A DNA stretch of 64,000 nt from the NCBI RefSeq assembly GCF_000350165.1, contig NZ_CAUI01000015.1:124001-188000 (forward strand), given 5' to 3'. This DNA is from Halanaerobium saccharolyticum subsp. saccharolyticum DSM 6643. Its GTDB lineage: Bacteria; Bacillota; Halanaerobiia; Halanaerobiales; Halanaerobiaceae. Below, piece after piece: positions 9,925 through 19,993 of the stretch. The notes under the pieces are model-generated. The model was not told the DNA's origin. It ran no database searches and saw nothing but the letters and a program-made list of their open reading frames with translations. The position numbers and the translations under genes are program-made. Position 1 is the first letter of the stretch; each line of letters opens with the position of its first letter.

Positions 9925-10395
9925 TTAAATTTCAAAAGTCAAATTAGCTCTAGCTACTAGACTATAATCAATTGTTATTTCATCATCATTTTTTAAAATT
10001 AAAGTTATTTTTTCTTCTTCAAATTTCTTTAAAGTTCCAATAAATTCTTTTTCGCCATTTATTTTTTTGAAAGTTTTTACTGCAATTAATTCTCCCTGAA
10101 AACGTTCGAAATCCTCTTCCGTTTTAAGTGGTCTTTCAATCCCAGGAGAAGAAACTTCTAATATATAACTTTTATCGATTGGATCTTCCTCATCTAGAAT
10201 CATGCTTAAAGCTCTACTCACTTTTTCGCACTCTTCTATAGTTAAATCACCATCTTTATTTTCTAAAAAAATACGTAGAATCCAATCACTACCTTCTTTT
10301 AGAAATTCAACTTCAATTAAATTCAGATCTTCACTATGGGCAATAGGAAGTACAAAGTCTGTTACTGTTTCAGCAACTTTCCCCAAATAAAACAC
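9925..10395 (-). CDS. rimP: ribosome maturation factor RimP
   Basis: Assembly factor for the 30S subunit. The two-domain pattern is seen: N-terminal alpha/beta part with LIEVEFLKEGSDWILRIFLE, the signature YILEVSSPGIERPLKTEEDF near residues 85-105, and a C-terminal SH3-like barrel. The annotated GTG at 10395 has AAGGAAGAGGG upstream; a TTG at 10386 (LGKVAETV) is nearly as well placed and may be the real start. First gene of the nusA-infB operon; its promoter and a leader terminator lie upstream. Confidence 0.93.
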   Translation of the reverse strand: MFYLGKVAETVTDFVLPIAHSEDLNLIEVEFLKEGSDWILRIFLENKDGDLTIEECEKVSRALSMILDEEDPIDKSYILEVSSPGIERPLKTEEDFERFQGELIAVKTFKKINGEKEFIGTLKKFEEEKITLILKNDDEITIDYSLVARANLTFEI

Positions 10396-10448
10396 CCCTC
10401 TTCCTTAAATATTTAATTTTATTTTTAAAATTTTACTTAAACTATAAT

Positions 10449-10474
10449 AAAAGAGTGGGAAGACATCCCCACTC
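10449..10474 (-). terminator. intrinsic terminator inside the rimP operon leader
   Basis: A 7-bp stem GAGTGGG / CCCACTC with an 8-base loop followed by TTTTATTAT on the reverse strand. It lies between the candidate rimP promoter (10518-10546) and the rimP start (10395). It could therefore stop both polC read-through and transcripts that start at that promoter. This makes it a candidate attenuator of the nusA operon. Confidence 0.75.
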
Positions 10475-10517
10475 CTAAAAATCAACATTAGTATTTATCA
10501 GAACTCTTTCCTTTATA

Positions 10518-10546
10518 ATTCTATCACAGCTTTTTTATAGTTGCAA
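10518..10546 (-). promoter_or_regulatory. sigma-A type promoter for rimP-nusA-infB operon
   Basis: On the reverse strand TTGCAA (10541-10546) and TAGAAT (10518-10523) are separated by 17 bp. This lies between the polC stop and rimP, about 120 bp upstream of the rimP start. Inferred from sequence only. Confidence 0.6.
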
Positions 10547-10598
10547 GTTTTTTAAAAAAGCCAGCTAAACTGCAGCCATAAATATCAACTCTGAGAAC

Positions 10599-13500
10599 TT
10601 AATTAAACAAAGAAAGTTGATTTCTTTCCGGCATTCCGTCTAGAGAACCATGTTCCCTGAGTACTTCAATTACTGTTGAGGTAAGTGAGGTTCTATTTGA
10701 TAATTCCTCAATTGAGGTAAAATCTGATTTTTGTCTTTCTATAACAACACTTTCAGCAGCACTTGCTCCCAGCCCCTGTAAACTGATTAATGGAGCTAAA
10801 AGTTTATTATCTTCTTTTTTAAGAAAACGAGCTGCCTCAGACTCATAAATATTAACAGGTAAAAATTCAATACCTCTCATCATTGCTTCCAGTACAATTC
10901 TTAAAACGGTAAGTGTACCGCTTTCTTTAGCAGTCATATCATTACCTAAAGCTTCAAGTTCTTCAATTTTATTAATCACCTTTTCTTGACCATTGCAAGC
11001 AAGCTGGGCATCAAAGTCATCAGCTTTAATTGAAAAATACGATGTATAAAAAGCCGCGGGATAATGGACTTTAAAATAAGCAATTCTATAAGCCATTGTC
11101 ACGTAAGCTGCAGCATGTGCCTTAGGAAACATATATTTAATCTTTTTACAAGAATCTATATACCAATCTGGCACATTATTTTCGCGCATTGCCAGTTCTT
11201 CTTCATCACTTAAACCTTTACCCTTACGAACATGCTCCATAATCCAGAAAGCTGTTGATGGTTCAACACCTCTCTGTAAAAGATAGTTCATAATGTCATC
11301 ACGTACGGAAATTACTTCAGCTAATTCTGCTTTACCATTTTTAATTAAATTCTGAGCATTATTTAACCAGACATCTGTTCCGTGTGAAAGTCCACTGATT
11401 CGGACAAGTTCAGCAAAAGTTGTGGGTCGGGTATCTCTAAGCATCTGCTGCACAAAGGAAGTTCCAAATTCGGGGATTCCAAGAGTTCCAATATCGGTTC
11501 CCAGCAGATCTGAATCAACATTTAAAATATCAGTCCCTGAAAAAATACTCATGGTATCGGGATCATCAAGTGGAATATCTTTTGGCTCAATACCTGTCAT
11601 ATCCTGCAGCAGTCTCAGTGATGTAGGATCATCATGCCCAAGTAAATCAAGTTTTAAAATTCTACCACTAATTGAATGATAATCAAAATGAGTTGTTCTA
11701 ATATCTGTATCCTGATCATTAGCCGGATGTTGAATGGGAGTGAAATCAAAAATGCTATTTGACTTCGGTACGATCATTAACCCACCAGGGTGCTGACCTG
11801 TAGTTTTGCGAACACCAGTACAGCCAGCTACAAGACGATCAATTTCAGCTCTTTTAACATTCATTCCCTTATCATCAAGATAATTTTTAACAAAACCAAA
11901 AGCAGTTCTGTCTGCAATTGTAGAAATTGTTCCCGCTTTATAAACATAATCTCTACCAAAAAATTCTTCAGTATATTTATGAATTTTGCTCTGATACTCA
12001 CCTGAGAAGTTAAGATCAATATCTGGTACTTTATCACCTTTAAAACCCATAAACACTTCAAACGGTATATCAAAGCCGTCCTTAATAAATTCTGTTCCAC
12101 AATGGGGACAAACTTTATCAGGAAGGTCAACCCCAGTCCCAATTGAACCATCAGTTATAAACTCATGTTTTGAACACTCAGGACATCGATAGTGAGGAGG
12201 TAGTGGATTCACTTCTGTAATTTCTGTCATTGTTGCTACAAAAGAAGAGCCAACAGAACCCCTTGATCCTACTAAATAACCATCTTCTAAAGATTTTTTA
12301 ACAAGTTTATGTGCGATTAAGTAAATAACCGCAAAACCATTTTCAATAATCGAAGACAGCTCTTTTTCCAAACGGTCAATTACAAGCTGCGGTAGCTTTT
12401 CTCCATAAAACTCGTGTGCTCTTTGATAAGACATTTGCCTAATTTCTTCTTCTGCTCCTTCTATCTCAGGGGTGAAGAGTCCATCAGGGATTGGTTTGAT
12501 GTTTTGGATTTGATCTACAATCTGATTGGGATTATCTATTACAATCTCTTTTGCAATTTCATCTCCAAAATAATCAAATTCTGTCAGCATCTCGGCTGTA
12601 GTCCTATAATAAATTGGAGGCTGCTGATCAGCATCATTAAAACCCTGACCAGTTTGCAGGATCTCTCTAAAAATACTGTCTTTAGGATCAAGAAAATGTG
12701 CATCTGTAGTTGCCACTACAGGCTTATCTAATTCCTGTCCTAATTGATATATTTTTTTGTTAATATTTTTTAAATCTTCTTTTGAATTTACTTTATCCGG
12801 AATTAAAAATTGATTATTGCCCAGAGGTTGTAATTCCAGATAATCATACAGTTTGGCTATTTTTTTAATCTCATTTCGTGGTTTGTTATTAACAAATGCC
12901 TTATAAATCTGACCTGCTTCACAGGCAGAACCAATAATTAAACCATCACGATGCTGTAAAAGTACACTTTTTAAAATTCTCGGTTTCTTATAAAAGTTGT
13001 TTAAATGAGATATAGAAATTAACTTATATAGATTTCTTAAACCTTTTTTATTTTTAGCTAGGATGACAGCGTGAAAAGGTCTTAAATCTTTCCAGTCAAT
13101 TTTAGAAATATAATTATTAATTTGATTTAAATTATCTGAGCCATCTTCTTTAATTATTTGCAGCAAATTATTAAGGACTTCTGCTGTTGCTGATGCATCG
13201 TCTAAAGCTCGATGATGATTTTCTAAATCAATATCAAAATATTTAGCTAAAGTATTAAGTTTATAATTTTTACTGTCTTTTACTAAAGCTCTGGCCAGTC
13301 CCAGCGTATCTAAAACAGTATAATCATCTCTGTTAATTTTTAGATTTTCTAATGCAGTTCTAATGAAACCATAATCAAAATCTGCATTATGGGCAACTAA
13401 AACCCCATCCCCAGCAAATTCAACAAAATCATTAATTACCTGTTCTAGCGGGGGAGCATCTTTGACCATTCTATCATTTATTCCTGTTATATCTGTTATT

Positions 13501-14813
13501 TTAGATGGGATTTTTACTCCAGGATTAATAAACGATTTAAATTCATCGATTTTTTCTCCTGCTTTTAATTTGACAGCCCCAATCTCTATTATTTCATGTT
13601 GAGATGGATTTAAGCCTGTAGTCTCTAAGTCAAAAACAATAAATTCTGTCTCATCTAAAGCTGCAGAATAAGAATTGTTAATGATAGGCTCTCCATCATC
13701 TACTAAATAAGCTTCAACTCCATAAATAATCTGGACATCATGTTTTTGACCAGCTGCATAAGCATCAGGAAAAGCCTGAACAACACCATGGTCGGTTATT
13801 GCAATTGCTTTATGGCCCCAATCACCTGCTCTTTTAACAACATCTTTAACATTGATTACTGAATCCATAGAACTCATCTGAGTATGCAAATGAAGTTCTA
13901 CCCTTTTTTCTTCAGCCTGATCCTGGCGTTGTATTTTTTCTAGTTTTGTTAAATCATTAAACATTATACCCCATTCTTTACTATATGGATCAAAAGCAAC
14001 TTTCCCCCGGATTTTAAGTCTATCACCTCTGCTTAGACTCTCTAGAAAATCATCTTTTTCATCAGAAAAGCATTTAGCAGAAACAGAGCTGTCATAGTCT
14101 GTAATTTTTAATATATATAAATAGCTGCCTTTTCTAGTTTGACGAACATCTATCTCAAATAAATCTGCCTCAACTATAACTGAGGGGATTTCAGTATCAA
14201 GCTCTTTTAAATTATGTGTTTTCTGGCCTCGAATGACACGCCCATAACGATTTTTTTTCTTTTTAGATCGATTATTAGAAGAACTCGAGCCACCATTTGA
14301 CTTATTTTGAGAAGGAGGAGCTGTTCTTTCTGAACGCTGTTTGAATTTACTTGGATCAGATTTTTGCTCAATTTCTGGTAAAAAATCACCATTATGAATA
14401 GTAACTTTTTCAATTTGACTTAAATATTTACCAATATTATTTTCTAAGAAATTAATTACTTTAGGCTGCGCTAATTTCTTTTGAGCCATTTTAGTTTCTA
14501 ACTTAATTTTTAGTTCCTGATCTTCCAAAAAGAGCTGAGCTCTTTTTAACCAGTTTGTACTAAAGGAAAAATATGATTCAAAATCTTTGATTATCTGCGG
14601 CCAGATTAAAAACAATTCTTCTTTTAGCGTTAGATCAAAAATTATTTTGAGCTGAAAATTTCGCTGCTCTAAAGATAATCTTTCTTTTAAATCATTTTCT
14701 ATTTCAGACTTATTTTGAGAATCTGTAATGCAATAGATAATTTTTTTATTTTGATCACAGATTAAATATTTATATAAGTTGTTTTCTTTGACTGAGCTGA
14801 GTGCCTTTATCAT
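10599..14813 (-). CDS. polC: DNA polymerase III alpha subunit, PolC type
   Basis: Replicative polymerase of low-GC Gram-positive type with a built-in proofreading exonuclease. At 1404 residues it has usual length. In order: N-terminal domain (1-140), a Ser/Asn/Lys linker (150-195), OB domain (205-295), PHP domain from VELHLHTQM near 305, a DEDDh exonuclease inserted in the PHP (FIVFDLETTGL near 395, then HNADFDYGF and HHRALDDASATAE), the PHP remainder, a four-cysteine zinc site (CPECSKH...CPHCGTEF), the palm motif PDIDLNFSGEYQ, and the KAHAAAYVTMAYRIAYFK region. Last gene of the rpsB-to-polC cluster. Confidence 0.97.
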   Translation of the reverse strand: MIKALSSVKENNLYKYLICDQNKKIIYCITDSQNKSEIENDLKERLSLEQRNFQLKIIFDLTLKEELFLIWPQIIKDFESYFSFSTNWLKRAQLFLEDQELKIKLETKMAQKKLAQPKVINFLENNIGKYLSQIEKVTIHNGDFLPEIEQKSDPSKFKQRSERTAPPSQNKSNGGSSSSNNRSKKKKNRYGRVIRGQKTHNLKELDTEIPSVIVEADLFEIDVRQTRKGSYLYILKITDYDSSVSAKCFSDEKDDFLESLSRGDRLKIRGKVAFDPYSKEWGIMFNDLTKLEKIQRQDQAEEKRVELHLHTQMSSMDSVINVKDVVKRAGDWGHKAIAITDHGVVQAFPDAYAAGQKHDVQIIYGVEAYLVDDGEPIINNSYSAALDETEFIVFDLETTGLNPSQHEIIEIGAVKLKAGEKIDEFKSFINPGVKIPSKITDITGINDRMVKDAPPLEQVINDFVEFAGDGVLVAHNADFDYGFIRTALENLKINRDDYTVLDTLGLARALVKDSKNYKLNTLAKYFDIDLENHHRALDDASATAEVLNNLLQIIKEDGSDNLNQINNYISKIDWKDLRPFHAVILAKNKKGLRNLYKLISISHLNNFYKKPRILKSVLLQHRDGLIIGSACEAGQIYKAFVNNKPRNEIKKIAKLYDYLELQPLGNNQFLIPDKVNSKEDLKNINKKIYQLGQELDKPVVATTDAHFLDPKDSIFREILQTGQGFNDADQQPPIYYRTTAEMLTEFDYFGDEIAKEIVIDNPNQIVDQIQNIKPIPDGLFTPEIEGAEEEIRQMSYQRAHEFYGEKLPQLVIDRLEKELSSIIENGFAVIYLIAHKLVKKSLEDGYLVGSRGSVGSSFVATMTEITEVNPLPPHYRCPECSKHEFITDGSIGTGVDLPDKVCPHCGTEFIKDGFDIPFEVFMGFKGDKVPDIDLNFSGEYQSKIHKYTEEFFGRDYVYKAGTISTIADRTAFGFVKNYLDDKGMNVKRAEIDRLVAGCTGVRKTTGQHPGGLMIVPKSNSIFDFTPIQHPANDQDTDIRTTHFDYHSISGRILKLDLLGHDDPTSLRLLQDMTGIEPKDIPLDDPDTMSIFSGTDILNVDSDLLGTDIGTLGIPEFGTSFVQQMLRDTRPTTFAELVRISGLSHGTDVWLNNAQNLIKNGKAELAEVISVRDDIMNYLLQRGVEPSTAFWIMEHVRKGKGLSDEEELAMRENNVPDWYIDSCKKIKYMFPKAHAAAYVTMAYRIAYFKVHYPAAFYTSYFSIKADDFDAQLACNGQEKVINKIEELEALGNDMTAKESGTLTVLRIVLEAMMRGIEFLPVNIYESEAARFLKKEDNKLLAPLISLQGLGASAAESVVIERQKSDFTSIEELSNRTSLTSTVIEVLREHGSLDGMPERNQLSLFN

Positions 14814-14844
14814 TAATTACTCCTTCCAAAGAGTTGATTAAACC

Positions 14845-16551
14845 CTAAGAAATCTCTTCATACAATTTTTCAACTTTTTGATCTAAATTATCTAATTCTA
14901 TTTCTAATTTTTTATTTTCTGATCTAATCATTGCTTCAACTACACCATTTTCCAGAGAACGAGATCCAATAGTTAAACGAAGAGGGATTCCAATTAACTC
15001 AGAGTCGTTAAATTTAACTCCTGCTCTTTCATTTCGATCATCAATTAATACTTCCCAGCCCTTAGCTTTTAAATCTTGATAAATTTCTTCAGATTTTTCC
15101 TGAACTGCCTCATCATTACCTAAAGGTAGGATAATTATCTGATAAGGAGCAATTGCTTTTGGCCATTTAATACCGTAATCATCATTATTTTGTTCAATAG
15201 CTGCAGCAACCAGACGGGTAATACCAATTCCATAACTTCCCATAACTATCGGCTGCGCTTTTCCGTTTTCGTCAAGATAATTGGCACCCATATTTTTGCT
15301 GTATTTTGTTCCTAATTTAAAAATATGCCCAACTTCAATCCCATCTTTGATATTTAATTTACCACTATCACAGTTAGGACATCTTTCTCCACCTCTGACT
15401 GAACGAAGATCAGCAAATGCTTCAACTTCAAAATCTCTATTTGTTTTTACATTTTTTAAGTGATAATCTTTTTCATTGGCTCCAACAATAGCTCCTGACA
15501 TGTTTTTCAAACGCTGGTCAGCAACAATTCTAACCCCATTTAAGTTTACAGGACCAATAAATCCGGGAACACTATTAAATAATTCTTCAAATTCTTCCTC
15601 TTCGGCAGCTCTTAATTCATTAGCTTGAAGATAATTTGTTAATTTAATTTCGTTTAACTCATCTTCACCAGAAACTAAGGCTAAAACTGCCTCACCATCA
15701 GCAATCATAGCAACAGCTTTAATCATTTTGGCAGCTGGAACTTCCAAATATTCTTCTAATTCACTAATAGTTTTAATCTCAGGTGTATGTATTTTTTCAA
15801 AGTCAGATTCTACTTCAAAATCAATCTCAACTTTTTTGGATGTAGCTCTTTCTACATTTGCAGCATAATCACAGTCACTGCAAAAAGCAATTTCATCTTC
15901 TCCAGAATCAGCAAGAACCATAAATTCATGAGAATCTTTTCCACCCATAGCTCCAGTATCCGCTTCAACTGCAACTGCTTCTAAACCACATTCTGCAAAA
16001 ACTTTCTCATAAGCATCATACATCGCTTGATAACTTAGATCTAAGCCTTCATAATCAACATCTAAGCTATAAGCATCTTTCATAATAAACTCACGGCCGC
16101 GCATCACACCAAAACGAGGTCTAATTTCATCTCTAACCTTTGTCTGAATCTGATATAAATTTAAAGGTAGATCTTTATATGATCTAACTTCATCTCTGAC
16201 TAGATCAGTTACTACTTCTTCGTGAGTTGGGCCTAAACAGTATTCGCGATTTTTACGATCATGAAATTTAATCATCAAAGGACCAAATTTGTCCCAGCGC
16301 TTAGAATCTTTCCAGATTTTAGATGTCTGCATCACAGGAAGTAAAACCTCCTGTGCCTCACTGTTATCCATATGTTTTCTTGTTATACTTTCAACTTTTT
16401 TAATTACTTTATATCCTAAAGGAAGATAAGAATATATCCCGGAAGAATGTTTTCTCATCATTCCAGCTCTCAGCATCAGTTTATGACTAGTAACCTCTGC
16501 CTCAGCAGGATCTTCTTTCAGTGTTGGTAAATATAATTTTGACATGCGCAT
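14845..16551 (-). CDS. proS: prolyl-tRNA synthetase (bacterial type)
   Basis: Charges tRNA-Pro. Class II synthetase of 568 residues: motif 1 region GMMRKHSSGIYSYLPLG, motif 2 RPRFGVMRGREFIMKDAYS, an editing (INS) domain at about 225-405 between motifs 2 and 3, motif 3 (MGSYGIGITRLVAA) and the C-terminal anticodon-binding domain with GWEVLIDDRNERAGVKF. ATG at 16551 has AGGAG 9 bases upstream; a second ATG two codons on is possible. No T-box is visible in the 83-bp gap to ispG. Confidence 0.97.
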   Translation of the reverse strand: MRMSKLYLPTLKEDPAEAEVTSHKLMLRAGMMRKHSSGIYSYLPLGYKVIKKVESITRKHMDNSEAQEVLLPVMQTSKIWKDSKRWDKFGPLMIKFHDRKNREYCLGPTHEEVVTDLVRDEVRSYKDLPLNLYQIQTKVRDEIRPRFGVMRGREFIMKDAYSLDVDYEGLDLSYQAMYDAYEKVFAECGLEAVAVEADTGAMGGKDSHEFMVLADSGEDEIAFCSDCDYAANVERATSKKVEIDFEVESDFEKIHTPEIKTISELEEYLEVPAAKMIKAVAMIADGEAVLALVSGEDELNEIKLTNYLQANELRAAEEEEFEELFNSVPGFIGPVNLNGVRIVADQRLKNMSGAIVGANEKDYHLKNVKTNRDFEVEAFADLRSVRGGERCPNCDSGKLNIKDGIEVGHIFKLGTKYSKNMGANYLDENGKAQPIVMGSYGIGITRLVAAAIEQNNDDYGIKWPKAIAPYQIIILPLGNDEAVQEKSEEIYQDLKAKGWEVLIDDRNERAGVKFNDSELIGIPLRLTIGSRSLENGVVEAMIRSENKKLEIELDNLDQKVEKLYEEIS

Positions 16552-16634
16552 TTCAAACCACTCCTATTTCTTATAAAAATTTACTTTGTTATATTATTTT
16601 TTAAATTTTTTAAAATTTTATTTTAAAGTTTATA

Positions 16635-17687
16635 TTAAAGTTTATTTATCTCATTTAATAATTCTTCTAAAAGCTGATCTTCCTTTACTTTTTTGATAAT
16701 TTTACCTGATTTAAAAATTAAGCCTTCTTCCATTCCACCTGCAATACCAATATCAGCTTCTTTAGCTTCACCAGGCCCATTTACAGCGCAACCCATTACT
16801 GCAACTGTAATATCTTTATCAATTTTCATTAACTCTTTTTCGACCTTTTCAGCCAAAGCAATTAAATCAATATTTGTCCGACCACAGGTTGGACAGGAAA
16901 TAATTTCTACGCCCTTTTTTCTGAGCTCTAATGATTTTAAAATCTGCCAGCCTACTCTAACTTCTTCAACTGGATCACCAGTTAAGGAAACTCTTAAAGT
17001 ATCACCGAGTCCCTGTGTTAAAAGTGAGGCAATACCGGCAGCCGATTTGATTGTACCTCTCCAGGGAGTACCTGACTCTGTTATCCCAATATGGAAAGGG
17101 TAATTAACTTTTTTAGCCATTAATTTATATGCTTTAATAGTCGTTGAAATATGACTTGATTTTAGAGAAATAACAATCTTGTCAAAATTATTTTCTTCTA
17201 AGATCCTTACATTTCTTAAAGCACTTTCAACCATTGCTTCTGCAGTTGGACCACCAAATTTTTTTAATAACTCTTTTTCAATTGAGCCAGAATTACTACC
17301 AACTCGAATTGGAATATCATTATTTTTGCAGGCTAAAGCAACCTCTTTCACCCTCTGATCACTTCCAATATTACCTGGATTTATTCTCAGAGCATCGACA
17401 CCATTTTCAACTGCCATTAAAGCCAGCTTATAATCAAAGTGGATATCAGCAACCAGTGGGATTTTAATTCTTTTTTTTATTTCAGAAAGAGCTTGAGCAG
17501 AATTTTCATCTGGAACTGCCACCCTAATAATCTCACAACCGACTACTTCAAGTTCTTTTATCTGTTTAACGGTGGCTTCTACATTCTCTGTTTTCGTATT
17601 ACACATTGACTGAACAGAAATTGGAGCCTTTCCTCCAACTTGCTGTTCAGCAAAATTAACAACTTTTGTTTTTCTTCTATTATACAT
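16635..17687 (-). CDS. ispG: 4-hydroxy-3-methylbut-2-enyl diphosphate synthase (flavodoxin/ferredoxin)
   Basis: Penultimate step of the MEP isoprenoid pathway. The 350-residue short bacterial form has the TIM-barrel domain (PISVQSMCNTKTENVEATV, then LRINPGNIG) and the C-terminal reductase-like domain that holds the 4Fe-4S cluster: the CPTCGR pair near 260 and MGCAVNGPGEAKEADIG near 300. AGAGGTG precedes the ATG. dxr, two genes upstream, encodes another enzyme of the same pathway. Confidence 0.96.
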   Translation of the reverse strand: MYNRRKTKVVNFAEQQVGGKAPISVQSMCNTKTENVEATVKQIKELEVVGCEIIRVAVPDENSAQALSEIKKRIKIPLVADIHFDYKLALMAVENGVDALRINPGNIGSDQRVKEVALACKNNDIPIRVGSNSGSIEKELLKKFGGPTAEAMVESALRNVRILEENNFDKIVISLKSSHISTTIKAYKLMAKKVNYPFHIGITESGTPWRGTIKSAAGIASLLTQGLGDTLRVSLTGDPVEEVRVGWQILKSLELRKKGVEIISCPTCGRTNIDLIALAEKVEKELMKIDKDITVAVMGCAVNGPGEAKEADIGIAGGMEEGLIFKSGKIIKKVKEDQLLEELLNEINKL

Positions 17688-17744
17688 AATTCACCTCTGT
17701 AAATTATAACTCAAAATAACCTCAGCTCAATTTTGATTAAATTA

Positions 17745-18821
17745 TTAATTAAAGAAAGTTCTCATTACATCATTATAAATAATAAAAATCATCAGCAGCA
17801 TTAATAATGCAAAACCAATCATGTGGACATAACTTTCTTTGCGAGGATCCACTGCCTTACCTCTTATCATTTCAATGACTATAAATAATATTCTACCACC
17901 ATCTAAAGCTGGAAAAGGTAGTAAATTAATTATACCTAAGTTTATACTAATAATAGCCATCCAATTGAGAACATTTAAAATTCCAACTCTTGCAGCCTGA
18001 CCAATAATAGAAGCAATCATAATTGGTCCACCTATATCTTCGGCAGAACTTTCTCTAAACATCTGGACAAAACCTTGGATAGTCATTTTAAAAACCTGAT
18101 AACTCTGCTGCAGCCCTAAAGTAATAGCACTGCCAAAGCCAACATTTTCTCTAATTAACTTAGGATAAACACCAATAACTCCCCGCTCACTCTCTTCATC
18201 ATAAGCTGGTGTTATAGTAATCTCTTCAATCTCACTATCACGCTGATAACGAATTGTAATCTCCTGTTCCGAGTTCTGTCTAATTAGCTCAGACATTTTT
18301 TCCCAACTATCAACTTCTTGTCCGTTTATTGCAAGTATCTTATCATTTGCTCTCAAACCTGCTTCAGCGGCTGGTTGTTCAGGAATCACCTCACCTAAAA
18401 TTGCCTCATTGTTTGTAGATGTGGGAACTCCAAAAATAGCAAAAGCTAAAATAAAAATTAAAACAGCTAATAAAAAATTCATAATTGGACCCATTAAAAT
18501 TACAGCCAGTCTTTTGAAAGCAGATTTTTGATTAAAAAGCCTTCCTTTTTCCTTGGCTTGATCATAAGTTTCTCTTTCTGCTTCCGGCATTGACTCATCT
18601 GCTGGAAACTCACCAACCATATTACAAAAACCACCAAGCGGGATAGCTCTAATCGAATATAGAGTTTCTCCTACCTGCTTAGAAATGAGTTTAGGACCAA
18701 AACCGAGTGCGAATTCAGAAACCATTATATCTGATTTTTTAGCAGTAATATAATGACCAAATTCATGGATGAACACTAAAATTCCTAATACAATTACAAA
18801 TGAAACAATTGTTAAAACCAT
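17745..18821 (-). CDS. rseP: RIP metalloprotease, site-2 protease family
   Basis: Membrane zinc protease that cuts anti-sigma factors or signal-peptide remnants within the membrane. The first helix holds HEFGH (residues about 19-23), a single PDZ domain sits at about 125-205 (LRANDKILAINGQEVDSWEKM), and the C-terminal helices carry NLLPFPALDGGR. At 358 residues it is close to the Firmicutes form with one PDZ. GGAGG lies 10 bases upstream, inside the end of dxr (10-bp overlap). The RasP name of B. subtilis would also apply. Confidence 0.94.
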   Translation of the reverse strand: MVLTIVSFVIVLGILVFIHEFGHYITAKKSDIMVSEFALGFGPKLISKQVGETLYSIRAIPLGGFCNMVGEFPADESMPEAERETYDQAKEKGRLFNQKSAFKRLAVILMGPIMNFLLAVLIFILAFAIFGVPTSTNNEAILGEVIPEQPAAEAGLRANDKILAINGQEVDSWEKMSELIRQNSEQEITIRYQRDSEIEEITITPAYDEESERGVIGVYPKLIRENVGFGSAITLGLQQSYQVFKMTIQGFVQMFRESSAEDIGGPIMIASIIGQAARVGILNVLNWMAIISINLGIINLLPFPALDGGRILFIVIEMIRGKAVDPRKESYVHMIGFALLMLLMIFIIYNDVMRTFFN

Positions 18822-19960
18822 TCTTTAATTACCTCCAAGGCCAAACGACGAGCTTCTTGATCAGAATTTAAGATATCCTCTAAATTAGGATCTAAAATAT
18901 TCTGATGCTGATCTAAAACAGAAGCTACAACTCTACTCATAGCTAAAAATGGAATTTCACCTTTTAAAAAACTATAAACTGCAATTTCATTAGCAGCATT
19001 TAAAACAGCAGGATAGGTTCCTCCCGCTTTGCCAGCAGTATATGCATATTTTAAATTAGGAAATTTTTCTGTATCTGCCTGAAAAAATTCTAAAGCAGCA
19101 ATTTGATCAAGTTCTAATTTGCTCCCTAAAGATTCTATTCTTTCAGGATAAGTTAAACAATATTGAATTGGCATTCTCATATCTGCTGATCCCATCTCTG
19201 CTAAAACAGTACCGTCAATCAATCTAATCATTGAATGAACAATACTCTGAGGATGCACAAGTACTTTTATATCATCATAATCACAATCAAATAACCAATG
19301 AGCTTCAATAACTTCCAGCCCCTTATTCATTAAAGAAGCAGAATCAATCGTAATTTTACTACCCATTTCCCAATTTGGATGGTTTAAAGCATCTGCTACT
19401 GATACTTTTGCTAATTCATCCTTAGAATAAGAAAAGAAAGGACCACCAGAAGCAGTTAAAAGAATTTCATCTAATTCTTTTTCATGACTTTTTAAAAGTT
19501 GAAATATCGCATTATGCTCACTATCGACTGGTAATAAGCTTACACCTTTTTTATTAACTAAGTCTGTTAAAATAGAACCTCCACTGACTAAACTTTCTTT
19601 ATTTGCCAGTGCAATATCATTAGCTGCTTCTGCTGCAGCTAGCGAAGGCTCTAAACCTGCAAAACCTACAATTGCATTTAAGACAATATCTACATCTTCA
19701 GACGCAGCAATTTTTAAGTTTTCTTTACCGATCAAAACTTCTGTTTTTTTAGTCTTTAATTTAGATCTTAAATCAGCTGCAGCTTCTGCATCTACTACAA
19801 CTACAAATTCTGGCTGATATTTTTTGATCTGTTTTTCAAGAAGATCAATATTTTTATAAGCAGTTAAAGCCTTAACCTGCCAATTTTTTAAACTATCTAT
19901 TACTTCTAAAGTCTGGCATCCAATTGAACCAGTGGAACCAAGAATTGATATATTTTTCAT
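18812..19960 (-). CDS. dxr: 1-deoxy-D-xylulose 5-phosphate reductoisomerase
   Basis: Second step of the MEP pathway, NADPH-dependent. N-terminal Rossmann motif ISILGSTGSIGCQTLEV at 4-20, then LANKESLVSGG, the active-site stretch LLPVDSEHNAIFQ, ASGGPF, and NHPNWEMGSKITIDSASL. Length 382 is typical. AGGTG lies before the ATG. Overlaps rseP downstream, and follows an AI-2E family gene in place of the more common direct cdsA-dxr junction. Confidence 0.97.
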   Translation of the reverse strand: MKNISILGSTGSIGCQTLEVIDSLKNWQVKALTAYKNIDLLEKQIKKYQPEFVVVVDAEAAADLRSKLKTKKTEVLIGKENLKIAASEDVDIVLNAIVGFAGLEPSLAAAEAANDIALANKESLVSGGSILTDLVNKKGVSLLPVDSEHNAIFQLLKSHEKELDEILLTASGGPFFSYSKDELAKVSVADALNHPNWEMGSKITIDSASLMNKGLEVIEAHWLFDCDYDDIKVLVHPQSIVHSMIRLIDGTVLAEMGSADMRMPIQYCLTYPERIESLGSKLELDQIAALEFFQADTEKFPNLKYAYTAGKAGGTYPAVLNAANEIAVYSFLKGEIPFLAMSRVVASVLDQHQNILDPNLEDILNSDQEARRLALEVIKEWF

Positions 19961-19993
19961 TTTTTCACCTCTAAGTAAATTGCTTAAAAATCA

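Noticed and set aside
11861-12151. 96-residue ORF in another frame of polC
   Set aside because: Lies wholly within the polC zinc and palm region, with no sign of independent coding.
16552-16634. T-box leader before proS
   Set aside because: The gap is only 83 bp, AT-rich, and no T-box core sequence or terminator is present.
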